From the NCBI RefSeq assembly GCF_004366595.1, contig NZ_SORE01000005.1, positions 186,001-250,000 on the forward strand: a DNA stretch of 64,000 nt, written 5' to 3'. Each line of letters starts with the position of its first letter. Within the stretch, counting starts at the first letter, position 1. Made by a program: the position numbers and the translations under genes. The notes under the pieces were generated by a model. It was not told the origin of the DNA. It did not search any database and saw nothing but the letters and a program-made list of their open reading frames with translations. The stretch comes from Paraburkholderia rhizosphaerae. GTDB lineage: Bacteria; Pseudomonadota; Gammaproteobacteria; Burkholderiales; Burkholderiaceae. Below, in pieces: positions 35,929 through 45,387 of the stretch.

Positions 35929-36798
35929 ATGAATGACTTCGCGTTCGAATGGGGCGACGTACGTATCTTTCTGGCGATCGCCCGTAACGGCACGCTTGGC
36001 GCTGCCGCGCGCACGGTTGGGCAGACTCAGCCGACGATGGGGCGGCGCTTGCGCGCACTGGAAGAGGCAGTGGGCCACGCATTGTTCCAACGCACGCCCG
36101 ATGGCTTTGTACTGACCGATGAGGGCAACGCGGTGTTGAGCTACGCCGAACGGATGGAGGAAGAAGCGCTTGGCTTCACGCGCACGCTGGCGGGCGAAGA
36201 AAAAGAACTGACAGGCGTATTGCGCGTGTCCTCGTCGGACTGGTTCGGCGTGCATGTATTGACACCCGTGTTCGCGCGCTTCGGTGCGAAGCACCCGCAA
36301 GTCACGGTCGAACTGGTGACCGCATCTCGCCGCTATAGCCTCGCGCGCCGTGAAGCGGACCTTGCCTTTCGTATCACTCCATTCGACGAGCCGGACGTGA
36401 TCCAGCGCAAGCTCATGCACGTCGACTACGCGCTCTACGCGCAACGCGGACTCGAAATGCCGCGAGCTGGCGATGGACGCGGCAGCCGGATAATCAGCAT
36501 GGACGCCGAATTCGGCACGCTACCCGATGTTGTGTGGATCAAGCAGATGCTGCCGCATGCGCACATCGGCTTTAGTAGCAACAATCGTGGTGCGCAGGCG
36601 CGCATGTGCGCCGAAGGCGGCGGCGTGGCGGTGCTGCCATGTCCGCTCGGTGACACGACACGTGGACTCGTACGCGTCGACCTCGGCGAATCGCCGCCCG
36701 GCCGCGACGTATGGCTGGGCTTCCACCGCGATCTACGGCGGCTCGCGCGCCTGCGCGCATTGCTCGATACCACCATCGAGCAGTTGTCCCATTTATAA
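35929..36798 (+). CDS. LysR-family transcriptional regulator
   Basis: 289 aa. N-terminal winged helix 'WGDVRIFLAIARNGTLGAAARTVGQTQPTMGRRLRALEEAVGHALF' (about 8-54) and a C-terminal periplasmic-binding-like effector domain (about 95-285). The first helix reads 'FEWGDVRIFLAIA', a subgroup common for quinone-oxidoreductase regulators. The ATG at 35929 is preceded by only a weak purine-rich stretch (ACGAAA). Divergent from the oxidoreductase gene, which is the likely target. Confidence 0.9.
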   Translation: MNDFAFEWGDVRIFLAIARNGTLGAAARTVGQTQPTMGRRLRALEEAVGHALFQRTPDGFVLTDEGNAVLSYAERMEEEALGFTRTLAGEEKELTGVLRVSSSDWFGVHVLTPVFARFGAKHPQVTVELVTASRRYSLARREADLAFRITPFDEPDVIQRKLMHVDYALYAQRGLEMPRAGDGRGSRIISMDAEFGTLPDVVWIKQMLPHAHIGFSSNNRGAQARMCAEGGGVAVLPCPLGDTTRGLVRVDLGESPPGRDVWLGFHRDLRRLARLRALLDTTIEQLSHL

Positions 36799-37078
36799 AT
36801 ATAAAGCGACGCTTAAATTCCCATTCAGAAACAGTAGCGCGTCGCGTTTATTCCGCAATAGAAAGGGATTGCATGGGTTTTTTTTAAATCGCACGGAAAT
36901 ACCCGTTGGTCGATCACGAATATGCTTCCGAAAAGGGCCGGCAGACAGGGAAAGAGACAACAGAAAGCGGTGATACGCAAATAATTTTCGGACGCCGGAA
37001 TAGTGGCCGTGATCGCGATGTTCACACTGATGTGGGCAACGTTGAACAAGCCCCCCACTATCACCGATGGAGTCTAAG

Positions 37079-37429
37079 ATGAAGATGCTTGCGATGCTCA
37101 CGATGTCCGCTGCCGTTCTTGCTTCGACAACGGTTTTTACCAACGCCTTTGCGCAGGAAACGACGCGTGCGGAAGTGCGTCAGGAACTGATTCAGGCTGA
37201 AAACAATGGATCGCGCTTCGTATCCAATACGTCGTATCCCGACGTTGCGCCGATCTTCGAGAATCAGGTCGCGCGCCTGAAAGCGCAACACGCGGATAGC
37301 GGCGAAGGCCCGGCGATGTCGGGTACGAGCCAGAGCGGCCATCGCATCGCGATGCCTGGCAGCACGTCCAGCAAGCCCCAGACGTGTGTTGGTCCGGTGA
37401 GCTTCTGCAATATCTACTTCGGTAGCTGA
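37079..37429 (+). CDS. DUF4148-type small secreted protein with CVGPxSFC tail
   Basis: 116 aa. Signal peptide (1-25, 'MLTMSAAVLASTTVFTNAFA|QE'), a DUF4148 helix ('TRAEVRQELIQAENNGSRF', residues 28-46; then 'YPDVAPIFENQVARL'), a Ser/Gly linker, and the C-terminal 'CVGPVSFCNIYFGS'. DUF4148 proteins are abundant and periplasmic in Burkholderiaceae; function unknown. GGAG eight bases upstream of the ATG at 37079. Tandem with a paralogue 53 bp downstream. The tail recurs in two other genes of this window. Confidence 0.85.
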   Translation: MKMLAMLTMSAAVLASTTVFTNAFAQETTRAEVRQELIQAENNGSRFVSNTSYPDVAPIFENQVARLKAQHADSGEGPAMSGTSQSGHRIAMPGSTSSKPQTCVGPVSFCNIYFGS

Positions 37430-37482
37430 TGCATAACGCTTCCGGTTCACGAAATCCCTTTGGCCAATCAAGGAATCGAACC

Positions 37483-37818
37483 ATGAAGACGCTTATCTAT
37501 CTGACGCTGGCTGCCAGCGCGATTGCGGCTCCTGCTTTGTCGTTCGCACAAAGCCCGATTACGCGTGCACAAGTGAACGCGGAGCTCGCGCAAGTCGAGC
37601 ATGCCGGCTACGATCCTTCAAATGGTGAAAACGTGAATTATCCGGCCGATATTCAGGCTGCTGAAGCGAAGATATGGGCGCAAAACGCGTCGACGAATAG
37701 CGTTGGCGGCAGCATGGCGGGTTCCAGTGCAAGTGGTTCGCGCATGGCAAACCGTAATCATCCCGCAAACCAATGTGTCGGCCCGGTCAGCTTCTGCGAT
37801 CCTTACGTTGGCGGTTGA
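37483..37818 (+). CDS. DUF4148-type small secreted protein, paralogue
   Basis: 111 aa. Signal peptide 'MKTLIYLTLAASAIAAPALSFA|QS', DUF4148 helix 'TRAQVNAELAQVEHAGYDP' followed by 'NYPADIQAAEAKIW', a Ser/Gly/Ala linker and the tail 'CVGPVSFCDPYVGG'. AAGGAAT upstream of the ATG at 37483. Together with the gene at 37079 it forms a tandem duplication that has diverged in the middle but kept the DUF4148 helix and the two-Cys tail. Confidence 0.85.
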   Translation: MKTLIYLTLAASAIAAPALSFAQSPITRAQVNAELAQVEHAGYDPSNGENVNYPADIQAAEAKIWAQNASTNSVGGSMAGSSASGSRMANRNHPANQCVGPVSFCDPYVGG

Positions 37819-37841
37819 TCGATGAACATGCGTGAAGGAGA

Positions 37842-37862
37842 CGGGGGCCGGCTTTGCCCCCG
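37842..37862. terminator. Hairpin after the DUF4148 pair
   Basis: Perfect 7-base arms CGGGGGC / GCCCCCG around CGGCTTT, 23 bases past the second DUF4148 stop and before the convergent MocR gene. No long U-tract. Confidence 0.55.
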
Positions 37863-37981
37863 CTCCATCGTCGCAATTGAATGAACCGGGTTTTGTGAAA
37901 TACGCGTTTGCGTTACCTGTCGATCGATTCGACAAATACCTTTGCAACCGCTTCCAGCCCTTGACGATAAAGCAACGCCCC

Positions 37982-39412
37982 TCAGCGTTGCGCGGGCGAT
38001 ACCGTACGGCGCACCAGTTGGCCCAGCACACGCAGTGCGTCGTCGATTTTCGCATTCCACGGATGGCCGAAATTGAGCCGCACGCAATTTGCAAATGCGC
38101 GAGCCGCGGAAAACATCGGTCCCGGCGCAACACTGATACCGTGCTCGATCGCGAGACGGTGCAGTTCCATCGCATCGATGGGGTCCGGAAACTCGAGCCA
38201 TATGAAGTATCCGCCTTCGGGACGCGACCACTTCACGCCGGCCGGCATCCAGCGACGGATCGCGGCATCCATATCGGCCAGCTGTGCAATCAACGCCGAG
38301 CGCAGCTTGCGCAAATGCCGGTCATAGCCGCCGTGCTGCAGGTAGTCGGCAAGTCCGGCCTGCGCCGGAATACTGGATGACAGCGTGGTCATCAGCTTGA
38401 GCTTTTGCACCTTGTCCGCGAACTTGCCTGCTGCGACCCAGCCGACCCGGTAGCCGGGCGCGAGCGTCTTGGAGAACGAACTGCAGTGCATCACCATGCC
38501 GCGTTTGTCGAACGCGCGTGCCGGCAGTGGATAGTCGGCGTCGAAATGCAGTTCGCCGTACACGTCGTCTTCGATCAGCGGCACGTCGTGCCGCGCGAGC
38601 AATTCGACCAGCACCTTCTTTTTCTCGATCGACAGCGTGACGCCGGTCGGATTCTGGAAATTGGTCATCAACCAGCACGCGCGAACCGGATAGATTTGCA
38701 GCGTGTGCGCGAGTGCGTCGAGGTCGAGTCCGGTGCGTGGGTCAACGGGAATTTCGCAGGCCCGCAGGTCGAGCCGTTCGATCGCCTGCAACGCCGCATA
38801 GAAACCGGGCGATTCGATCGCGACGACATCGCCTGGCCGAGTCACCGCCATCAGGCACAGGTTCAGCGCTTCGAGCGCGCCGTTCGTGACAACGATTTCG
38901 TCGATCGGTTGCGCGATGCCCATGCCGAGGTAGCGCAAAGCGATCTGGCTGCGCAACGTTTCATTGCCGGGCGGCAGGTCGGCGACGGTATTCCATGGGT
39001 TCACAAACCGCGCGGATTGCCCAAGCGACTTCGCGAGACGCTGCAGCGGAAACAGCATCGGCGACGGAAACGCGGAGCCCAGCGGCACGATGTCCGGATG
39101 TTTGGCGGCTTCGAGCACCGAGAAGACGAGATTGCTGATGTCGACCTTGGCCGGTTCGGCGGGTGTTTTGACTGGCGGGCGCGCGGAGTCGCGGGCGACG
39201 GCCGCGCCTCGCGCGACATAGTAGCCAGAGCGCTCCTGCGCGCGGATCAAGCCCCATTCCTCGAGCAGGTAGTACGCGCGAAACACGGTCGACTGGCTTA
39301 CGCCGTGCTGCGCGATGATCTGACGCAGCGATGGCATGCGTGCGCCGACCGCGAGACTCCCGGAACGGATCTGCGCGGCCATCGTATTGGCGAGTTGTTC
39401 GTATCTTGTCAT
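37982..39412 (-). CDS. MocR-type GntR regulator with aminotransferase domain
   Basis: 476 aa. N-terminal GntR winged helix (1-70; 'ARMPSLRQIIAQHGVSQSTVFRAYYLLEEWGLI'), a linker, and a fold-type-I PLP aminotransferase domain (about 95-470). The PLP-binding Lys lies in 'CSSFSKTLAPGYRVGW' and the conserved 'NFQNPTG' and 'DDVYGELHF' are present. Such proteins sense PLP or an amino-acid-like ligand. It lies 39 bp downstream of the MFS gene on the same strand, so the two may be co-transcribed. A paralogue sits at 45682. Confidence 0.92.
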   Translation of the reverse strand: MTRYEQLANTMAAQIRSGSLAVGARMPSLRQIIAQHGVSQSTVFRAYYLLEEWGLIRAQERSGYYVARGAAVARDSARPPVKTPAEPAKVDISNLVFSVLEAAKHPDIVPLGSAFPSPMLFPLQRLAKSLGQSARFVNPWNTVADLPPGNETLRSQIALRYLGMGIAQPIDEIVVTNGALEALNLCLMAVTRPGDVVAIESPGFYAALQAIERLDLRACEIPVDPRTGLDLDALAHTLQIYPVRACWLMTNFQNPTGVTLSIEKKKVLVELLARHDVPLIEDDVYGELHFDADYPLPARAFDKRGMVMHCSSFSKTLAPGYRVGWVAAGKFADKVQKLKLMTTLSSSIPAQAGLADYLQHGGYDRHLRKLRSALIAQLADMDAAIRRWMPAGVKWSRPEGGYFIWLEFPDPIDAMELHRLAIEHGISVAPGPMFSAARAFANCVRLNFGHPWNAKIDDALRVLGQLVRRTVSPAQR

Positions 39413-39451
39413 CGCGATTGCCGTCGTGAACGCGCGAATGCGCGTACGACA

Positions 39452-40975
39452 TTATCGCGCGCCGCGCCGCATCGAGCAGAAGACGATTACCGCGGCAGTC
39501 AGCGCGACCGCTGACGCTGCGACGAACGCGTTGCCGAAACCCGCGCCATAGCCGGCTCGCGCAAGCTGAGTGACGTTTTGCACTACTGCTTGCGGATACA
39601 ACTGTGTTGCACGTTCGAAGTCGCCTGCGACGATCCGGTCGACGAAGCCCGGTGCAATCGGTACATGCGCGTCGATCAGGTTGCGCCGCACCGCTTCGCG
39701 CACGCTGACCGCCAGTACCGCGCCGAGCCCCGAAAAACCGAGCAGGATGCCTGAGAAGCGCGAGGTCGTGCTGATGCCGGACGCCATGCCCGCGCGATCG
39801 CGTGGCACGGTGCCCATGATCGCCTTTTGCGTTTCGCCATTGAGCAGACCACCGCCGCTGCCGAGCACCGCCATGCCGGTCAACAGCACAGTGAAACTGC
39901 CCGAGCGCGCGGCCACGCTCATGATCGCGCTGCCGACACAGACCACAACGAGTCCGAGCGTGAGAATCTGATACGACGCGAGATAGTGGCCGAGCCGGCG
40001 GCCGACCATCGGCAGAAACAGCATCGCGAGCGCGAACGGCAGCATGCCGACGCCCGCGTCGAGCGCGCTTTCGCCGCGCGCGTTCTGCAGAAACAGTGGC
40101 AGCAACGACGCCATCACCTGCGCGCAAGCCGCATACGCGAACATCGCGACGATCGCGCCGACAAACGGCCACGCGCGAAACAGCGTGAGATCGAGCATCG
40201 GAAGCGCACGGCGGCGCTCGACGGCGGCGAACAGCGCGAACAGACATACGCCCGCGAACGCGCGCAGCAGCACCGTTGCGCTGGTCCAGCCGTGGTCCGG
40301 GCCAAGAATCAGCGCCCATGTGAGTGCGAACATCGCGGACGCAAACAGGACGATGCCCGGGAAGTCGACCGTGCGCGGCGTCGGGTCGCGCGATTCGTCG
40401 ACGATCTTCAACACCGCGACGGCGAGCGCCGCGCAAATCGGCACATTGATATTGAAGGCCCAGCGCCAGCCGAGATACGCATTGACCACACCGCCGATCA
40501 GCGGCGACACGACCATCGTCAGCCCCATAATGCCGCCCCAGATGGCCCATGCGCGTGCGCGTTCGCTTTCGCCGTGAAACGCGTGGCCGATGATCGCAAG
40601 TGCGGGTGCGAGCTGAAACGCGGCGCCGACGCCTTGCAGCGCGCGCGCGACGTAGAGCGCCTGGGCGGTCGGCGCCATTCCGCACGCGAGCGACGCGAGC
40701 GCGAACAGCGCAATGCCGGCGAGAAATACGCGCTTACGCCCAAACCGGTCGGCGATCGAGCCGGCCGGCAGCAGCAGCGACGCAAAGCACAACACGTACG
40801 CGCTGATCACCCACTCGATGTCCGCGAACGACGCGTTGAGGTCTCGCGCGATGGTCGGCAGCACAATGCCGACCACATTCGTGTCGAGCACGGTCATCGC
40901 ACAGCCGAACGAAGCGGTCAGCAGCAGCGGGGTATTGCGAGACGTCGTCGTCTGCGCGGCGGAAATGGAACTCAT
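39452..40975 (-). CDS. MFS drug-efflux transporter, DHA2 (EmrB/QacA) type
   Basis: 507 aa with about 14 TMs. Motif C-like and motif A-like blocks: 'TVLDTNVVGIVLPTIARDLNASFADIEWVISAYVL' at the N-terminus and 'GSIADRFGRKRVFLAGI' after TM2 are typical of 14-TM proton antiporters. ATG at 40975 with AAGG upstream, rather than the earlier in-frame Met. Divergent from a LysR gene with two dyads in the gap, suggesting inducible export. Substrate unknown. Confidence 0.92.
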   Translation of the reverse strand: MSSISAAQTTTSRNTPLLLTASFGCAMTVLDTNVVGIVLPTIARDLNASFADIEWVISAYVLCFASLLLPAGSIADRFGRKRVFLAGIALFALASLACGMAPTAQALYVARALQGVGAAFQLAPALAIIGHAFHGESERARAWAIWGGIMGLTMVVSPLIGGVVNAYLGWRWAFNINVPICAALAVAVLKIVDESRDPTPRTVDFPGIVLFASAMFALTWALILGPDHGWTSATVLLRAFAGVCLFALFAAVERRRALPMLDLTLFRAWPFVGAIVAMFAYAACAQVMASLLPLFLQNARGESALDAGVGMLPFALAMLFLPMVGRRLGHYLASYQILTLGLVVVCVGSAIMSVAARSGSFTVLLTGMAVLGSGGGLLNGETQKAIMGTVPRDRAGMASGISTTSRFSGILLGFSGLGAVLAVSVREAVRRNLIDAHVPIAPGFVDRIVAGDFERATQLYPQAVVQNVTQLARAGYGAGFGNAFVAASAVALTAAVIVFCSMRRGAR

Positions 40976-41090
40976 CGGGGACCTTGGGTGCTGCGCTCGC
41001 GGAATGCAAGCGCGTAGTCGAAGACGTGAATGCCGCGAGGCGCGCGGCGGCACAGGTCACATTCAACCAGCTTCCGCTGTTAACTTCATT

Positions 41091-41106
41091 ATTGGCGTTT
41101 GCCAAT
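41091..41106. promoter_or_regulatory. Candidate LysR box 1 (ATTGGC-N4-GCCAAT)
   Basis: Perfect palindrome with 6-base arms that contains the T-N11-A pattern, in the spacer between the MFS gene and its divergent LysR gene, about 40-55 bp upstream of the LysR start. Confidence 0.55.
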
Positions 41107-41109
41107 ATA

Positions 41110-41126
41110 ATTAGTTTTTGCCTAAT
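41110..41126. promoter_or_regulatory. Candidate LysR box 2 (ATTAG-N7-CTAAT)
   Basis: Second dyad with T-N11-A, four bases after box 1. Two adjacent sites are what a LysR tetramer needs (recognition and activation half-sites). It touches the LysR ribosome region, consistent with autorepression. Confidence 0.5.
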
Positions 41127-41146
41127 GGAATTCGGTGAGGGAGGCT

Positions 41147-42031
41147 GTGGAGCTAAGACACTTGCGTTACTTCATCGCCGTTGCCGAACAGCTGCACTTT
41201 GGCCGGGCGGCCGACCTGCTTGGTATTGCGCCACCCACGTTGACCGTGCAAATCCAGCAGATCGAAAGCGCGCTCGATGCGCAGCTGTTCAGCCGTACGA
41301 GGCGATCGGTCGCGCTGACGCAGGCCGGCGAAGCGTTTCTGATCGAAGCGCGCGCTGCGCTCGAGCAGTTCGAGCGCGCGCTCAATACCGGCCGCCGCGC
41401 GGGCCGCGGGGAACTGGGGCGTGTCAATCTGGGTTTCGTCGGTTCCGCCGCGTTCAGCGGCGTGCTGCAGCATCCTGTGCGTACGTTTCGCGAGGCGCGG
41501 CCACAGGTGCTGATCGATGCGCGCGAGTTTCCGATGGGCGAATTGCCCGCGCTGGTCGAAGACGGACGCGTCGATATCGCGTTCGTCCGGATGCCGGTCG
41601 ATCTGCCGGATTCGTTGCGCACGCACGTGTTGTTCCGCGATCGCTTTTGCGCGGCGCTACCGGCCGAGCATCCGCTTGCGCAGGTGGAGTCGCCGCTCAA
41701 ATCGAGGGTGTTTGCCGGCGAGACCTTCGTCGTGCCGGAACAGCGCGAGGGCACGCTCGAAGTCGGGCGACGCGGCCGCTTCACGCCGGTGATTGGCAGC
41801 GCGCCCGGAGGCCTTGTTGCGGTGCTGACCGAAGTGTCGCTGGGTGTAGGCGTCGCGATCGTGCCGAACGTGCTGACGCAAGCGGTCGCGTTGCCGAACG
41901 TCGTGTTCAAGGAGATTGCCGGCGAGCCGATCGCGTCGGAAGTCGCGGCCGTGTTTCGCCGGTTCGAGCGTGCGCCGGCGGTCAAAAGCCTGATCGATCA
42001 GATTACGCGAACGCCGGCAAGGGCGGGGTGA
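41147..42031 (+). CDS. LysR-family transcriptional regulator
   Basis: 294 aa if started at the GTG at 41147 ('MELRHLRYFIAVAEQLHFGRAADLLGIAPPTLTVQIQQIE'), the usual LysR beginning; a GTG at 41135 adds four residues and has its own weak site, and the strong AGGGAGG is only two bases from 41147, so the start is uncertain. Effector domain about 90-290 ('LGFVGSAAFSGVLQHPVRTFREARP'). Divergent from the MFS exporter, the probable target. Effector unknown. Confidence 0.88.
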   Translation: MELRHLRYFIAVAEQLHFGRAADLLGIAPPTLTVQIQQIESALDAQLFSRTRRSVALTQAGEAFLIEARAALEQFERALNTGRRAGRGELGRVNLGFVGSAAFSGVLQHPVRTFREARPQVLIDAREFPMGELPALVEDGRVDIAFVRMPVDLPDSLRTHVLFRDRFCAALPAEHPLAQVESPLKSRVFAGETFVVPEQREGTLEVGRRGRFTPVIGSAPGGLVAVLTEVSLGVGVAIVPNVLTQAVALPNVVFKEIAGEPIASEVAAVFRRFERAPAVKSLIDQITRTPARAG

Positions 42032-42062
42032 CGCACGCGCAGCACGCGTACGCAGTGCGTCG

Positions 42063-42980
42063 CTATGTCAACTGGTATCCGGGTCCGACCGTCAGCTCCG
42101 CCGGCATCGCTTCGCCGCACTGCTCGAGCAGCGACCGTTCGAAGTTGCGCGTCAATGCATCGAGCGGCAGGCTGTTCGGCAGTTTGCCGAACGGTTCGGC
42201 CACCTCGCTCGCGATCGCTTCCAGCGCGATCAGCGTGTACGCGACGAACAAAGAGATGATCGGTGTCGCGACGCCGATCGAATCGACGAGACCGAATGGC
42301 AACAACAGACAATACGCGTAGACCGTCCGGTGTAGCAGCACGCCATACGGGTACGGAATCGGCGTCGACGCGATACGCTCGCAGCCGGTCACGGCGGCCG
42401 TCAGATGGTTGATCTGATTGTCCAGCATCATCAACTGCTGGCTCGAGATCGCGCCGCTTGTGTGCCGTTCGGCGAGCGCGCCACGCAGGTCTGTCAGCAA
42501 CGAGACCGGCCGGAAATGGGTTTGCAGCAACGCCGCGCTGCGCTGCGGCGGCACGTAGCGCGCGATATCCTCAAACGGTTCGGTTCCGCGCAGCTGATGT
42601 TTCATCACATACGTGAAAGCGATCAGCTTGTGGATGAAACCGCGCCGCTCGAAATGCGCGTCCGCGGGCACGTAGGCGGACACTTGCGATGCGAGCACGC
42701 GGCCCGCGGTCATCACCTCGCCCCACAATTGGCGCGCTTCCCAATAGCGGCTATATGAAGCATTGTTGCGAAACGCGAGGAAGATGGTCAGCGCGACGCC
42801 GACGAGCGTGAACGGCGTCGCGTTTAGCGGCACTTTCTCGCCGAAGATACTGCCGTGGGTTGTTACGGCGACGATGTCGACAAGCGCGACAAACATCAGC
42901 TGCGGAATAATCGACTGTAAGACTGAGCCGTTCCAGATGAACAGCATGCGAAACCAGTTTTCCTGCGGTCTGACGATCAC
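42063..42980 (-). CDS. Bestrophin-like (YneE-type) membrane protein
   Basis: 305 aa. It starts 'MIVRPQENWFRMLFIWNGSVLQSIIPQL' from a GTG, closely like the bacterial YneE/bestrophin N-terminus. TMs near 25-45, 53-72 and two in the C-terminal half ('VYAYCLLLPFGLVDSIGVATPIISLFVAYTLIALEAIA'). The 'FRNNASYSRYWEARQLWGEV' block and late 'EVAEPFG' are family hallmarks. Bacterial homologues form pentameric ion channels. No obvious partner gene. Confidence 0.9.
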   Translation of the reverse strand: MIVRPQENWFRMLFIWNGSVLQSIIPQLMFVALVDIVAVTTHGSIFGEKVPLNATPFTLVGVALTIFLAFRNNASYSRYWEARQLWGEVMTAGRVLASQVSAYVPADAHFERRGFIHKLIAFTYVMKHQLRGTEPFEDIARYVPPQRSAALLQTHFRPVSLLTDLRGALAERHTSGAISSQQLMMLDNQINHLTAAVTGCERIASTPIPYPYGVLLHRTVYAYCLLLPFGLVDSIGVATPIISLFVAYTLIALEAIASEVAEPFGKLPNSLPLDALTRNFERSLLEQCGEAMPAELTVGPGYQLT

Positions 42981-43080
42981 GATGGGCGGCGCGAAGATTA
43001 CGCGCCGCCTCTAATCGAAGCGGCGCGTGTAAGGTTGTGCGTGCATCGGTTTGCTGCGCGGCAGCGATGCAGCCGGGATT

Positions 43081-45387
43081 CTACGCCGCGTGCCGATGCA
43101 ACAGCACCGGAATCGACTTCGATGTCGGCGTATTGCAGATATCGCCGACGCTATGCAACGGCACGAGCGGATTGGTTTCCGGGTAATACGCGCCAAGGCA
43201 GCCGCGCGGAATGTCGTATTCGACCAGCAGGAAGCGGTCTGCGCGGCGCTCGATGCCGTCGTCCCAGACCGTTTCCATATCGACCCATTCGCCAGCCGCG
43301 AGGCCCAGCGCCTTCAGATCTTCCGCGTTGGCGAACACCACGCGCCGCTGGCCGTACACACCGCGATAGCGGTCGTCGAGCGCGTAGATGGTCGTGTTGT
43401 ATTGGTCGTGAGAGCGCGTCGTCATCAGTGTCATCACGCGGTCGCCGTGCAGTTCGCGCGCGCGTTTAATCGGCGTATCGCGTGCGATCGGGTGCACGAC
43501 GAACTGTGCCTTGCCGGTCGGCGTGAGCCAGATCCGCTCGCTCGACGCGATAGGCAAGCGGAAGCCGCCGGGGTGCGTAATGCGCTCGTTGTAGCCGTCG
43601 AAGCCGTCAATGCTTTTTTCAACCGCATCGCGAATGCGCGCGTAGTCTTCCGCATACCAGCGCCACGGCACCTTCTTGCTGCCGAGCGTCGCATCCGCGA
43701 TGCCCGCGACAATCGCGGTTTCCGACTGCAGGTTCTTCGACGCCGGAATGTTCATCCCGTACGACACGTGCACCATCGACATCGAATCTTCGACCGTCAC
43801 GCCTTGCGAATAGCCGCCTTGAATGTCGATCTCGGTGCGGCCGAGCGTCGGCAGGATTAGCGCGTCCTTGCCGTGCACGAGGTGGCTACGGTTCAGCTTG
43901 GTCGTAATGTGCACCGTCAGGTCGCAGGTGCGCAGCGCTTCCCACGTGCGCGGCGTGTCCGGTGTCGCAATCGAGAAATTGCCGCCCAGACCGATCAGCA
44001 CCTTGACCTTGCCTTCGATCATCTCCGCGATGGTCTCGACGACGTCGAGGCCGTGCTCGCGCGGCGGTTCGAAGTCGAATGCGTTGCCGAGCTTGTCGAG
44101 GAACGCCTGGGTCGGCTTGTCTTCGATGCCGACCGTGCGGTTGCCCTGCACGTTCGAGTGGCCGCGCACCGGGCACAGCCCCGCGCCTTCACGGCCGATA
44201 TTGCCGCGCATCATCATCACATTCGACAACATATGGATGGTCGCGACCGAATGCTTGTGCTGCGTGAGGCCCATGCCCCAGCATGAAATCACGCGGCGGC
44301 CTTTCGCGTAGATCTGCGTGAGCGTGTCGATGTCCTCGAACGGCACGCCCGATTCCTCGACCAGCAGGTCCCATGATTCGTCACGCAGGTCGTTGGCGAA
44401 CGCGGCGAAGTTCGAAGTGTGCGTTTCGATGAATTCGGCGTCGAGCACGCGTTCGGCACCATCCGCCTGCGCGGCGTCGTCCATCTCGATCAGACGTTTG
44501 CCGACGCCTTTCAGCAGCGCGAAATCACCGCCGAGCTTCGGCCGGATAAACGTCGACGCGATTTTCGTGCTGCCGCCGGTCAGCATTTCAACCGGATGCT
44601 GCGGGCTCGCAAAGCGCTCGAGGCCGCGCTCGCGCAGCGGGTTGATCGACACGATCGTCGCGCCGCGTTTCGCGCATTCGCGCAGTTCGCCGAGCATGCG
44701 CGGATGGTTGGTGGCCGGGTTCTGGCCGAACACGAGGATCGTATCCGCATGCTCGAAATCGTCGAGCGTCACTGTGCCTTTGCCGACACCGACCGTAACC
44801 GGCAAGCCGCGGCTGGTTGCCTCATGGCACATGTTCGAGCAATCGGGGAAGTTGTTGGTGCCGTACATCCGCACGAACAACTGATACAGAAACGCCGCTT
44901 CGTTGCTGGTGCGGCCCGACGTGTAAAACGCGGCCTGGTTCGGGTCGTCGAGCCGGTTCAGATGGTGGGCGATCAGCTGATAGGCGTCATCCCAGCCGAT
45001 TGGCTTGTACTTGTCCGATGCGGCGTCATACACCACCGGGTCGGTCAGGCGGCCGTGCTGTTCGAGTGTGTAGTCGTCCTGCTCCATCAGTTGGGCAACC
45101 GTGTGCGCGTCGAAGAACTCGGGCGTTACACGCTTGCCGGTTGCTTCGGCCGCCACGGCCTTGACGCCGTTTTCGCAGAATTCGAACGTCGATGCCTTCT
45201 CGCGATCGGGCCATGCGCAGCCTGGACAGTCGAATCCATCCGGCTGATTCTGGCGGAACAGCGTCCGGTAGTTCGTGCCCGCGACCTTTTCCTTGATCAG
45301 GTTCAGCGCGACGTATTTGAGCGCGCCCCAGCCGGCGGCCGCGTGTTTGTATGGCTCGATGCGGCCTTGCGTTTTCGTTTCTTCCAC
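43081..45387 (-). CDS. FdhF/YdeP-family molybdopterin oxidoreductase
   Basis: 768 aa. N-terminal 'FDCPGCAWPD' (Cys54, Cys57), Mo-bisPGD domains with 'AAFYTSGRTSNEAAFLYQLFVRMYGTNNFPDCSNMCHEAT'; Cys187 is the likely molybdenum ligand. Further blocks are 'TILVFGQNPATNHPRM' and 'ISCWGMGLTQHKHSVATIHMLSNVMMMRGNIGREGAGLCPVRGHSNVQGNRTVGI'. YdeP is linked to acid resistance in E. coli; the reaction is not established. It has only two N-terminal Cys close together, so a full 4Fe-4S site would need others (for example Cys71). GTG start with GGAG nine bases upstream. Divergent from a MocR gene. Confidence 0.9.
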   Translation of the reverse strand: MEETKTQGRIEPYKHAAAGWGALKYVALNLIKEKVAGTNYRTLFRQNQPDGFDCPGCAWPDREKASTFEFCENGVKAVAAEATGKRVTPEFFDAHTVAQLMEQDDYTLEQHGRLTDPVVYDAASDKYKPIGWDDAYQLIAHHLNRLDDPNQAAFYTSGRTSNEAAFLYQLFVRMYGTNNFPDCSNMCHEATSRGLPVTVGVGKGTVTLDDFEHADTILVFGQNPATNHPRMLGELRECAKRGATIVSINPLRERGLERFASPQHPVEMLTGGSTKIASTFIRPKLGGDFALLKGVGKRLIEMDDAAQADGAERVLDAEFIETHTSNFAAFANDLRDESWDLLVEESGVPFEDIDTLTQIYAKGRRVISCWGMGLTQHKHSVATIHMLSNVMMMRGNIGREGAGLCPVRGHSNVQGNRTVGIEDKPTQAFLDKLGNAFDFEPPREHGLDVVETIAEMIEGKVKVLIGLGGNFSIATPDTPRTWEALRTCDLTVHITTKLNRSHLVHGKDALILPTLGRTEIDIQGGYSQGVTVEDSMSMVHVSYGMNIPASKNLQSETAIVAGIADATLGSKKVPWRWYAEDYARIRDAVEKSIDGFDGYNERITHPGGFRLPIASSERIWLTPTGKAQFVVHPIARDTPIKRARELHGDRVMTLMTTRSHDQYNTTIYALDDRYRGVYGQRRVVFANAEDLKALGLAAGEWVDMETVWDDGIERRADRFLLVEYDIPRGCLGAYYPETNPLVPLHSVGDICNTPTSKSIPVLLHRHAA

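Noticed and set aside
39827-41017. 396-codon plus-strand open frame
   Set aside because: It is antisense to the MFS gene and has the Arg/His/Glu-rich composition of a GC-rich shadow frame.
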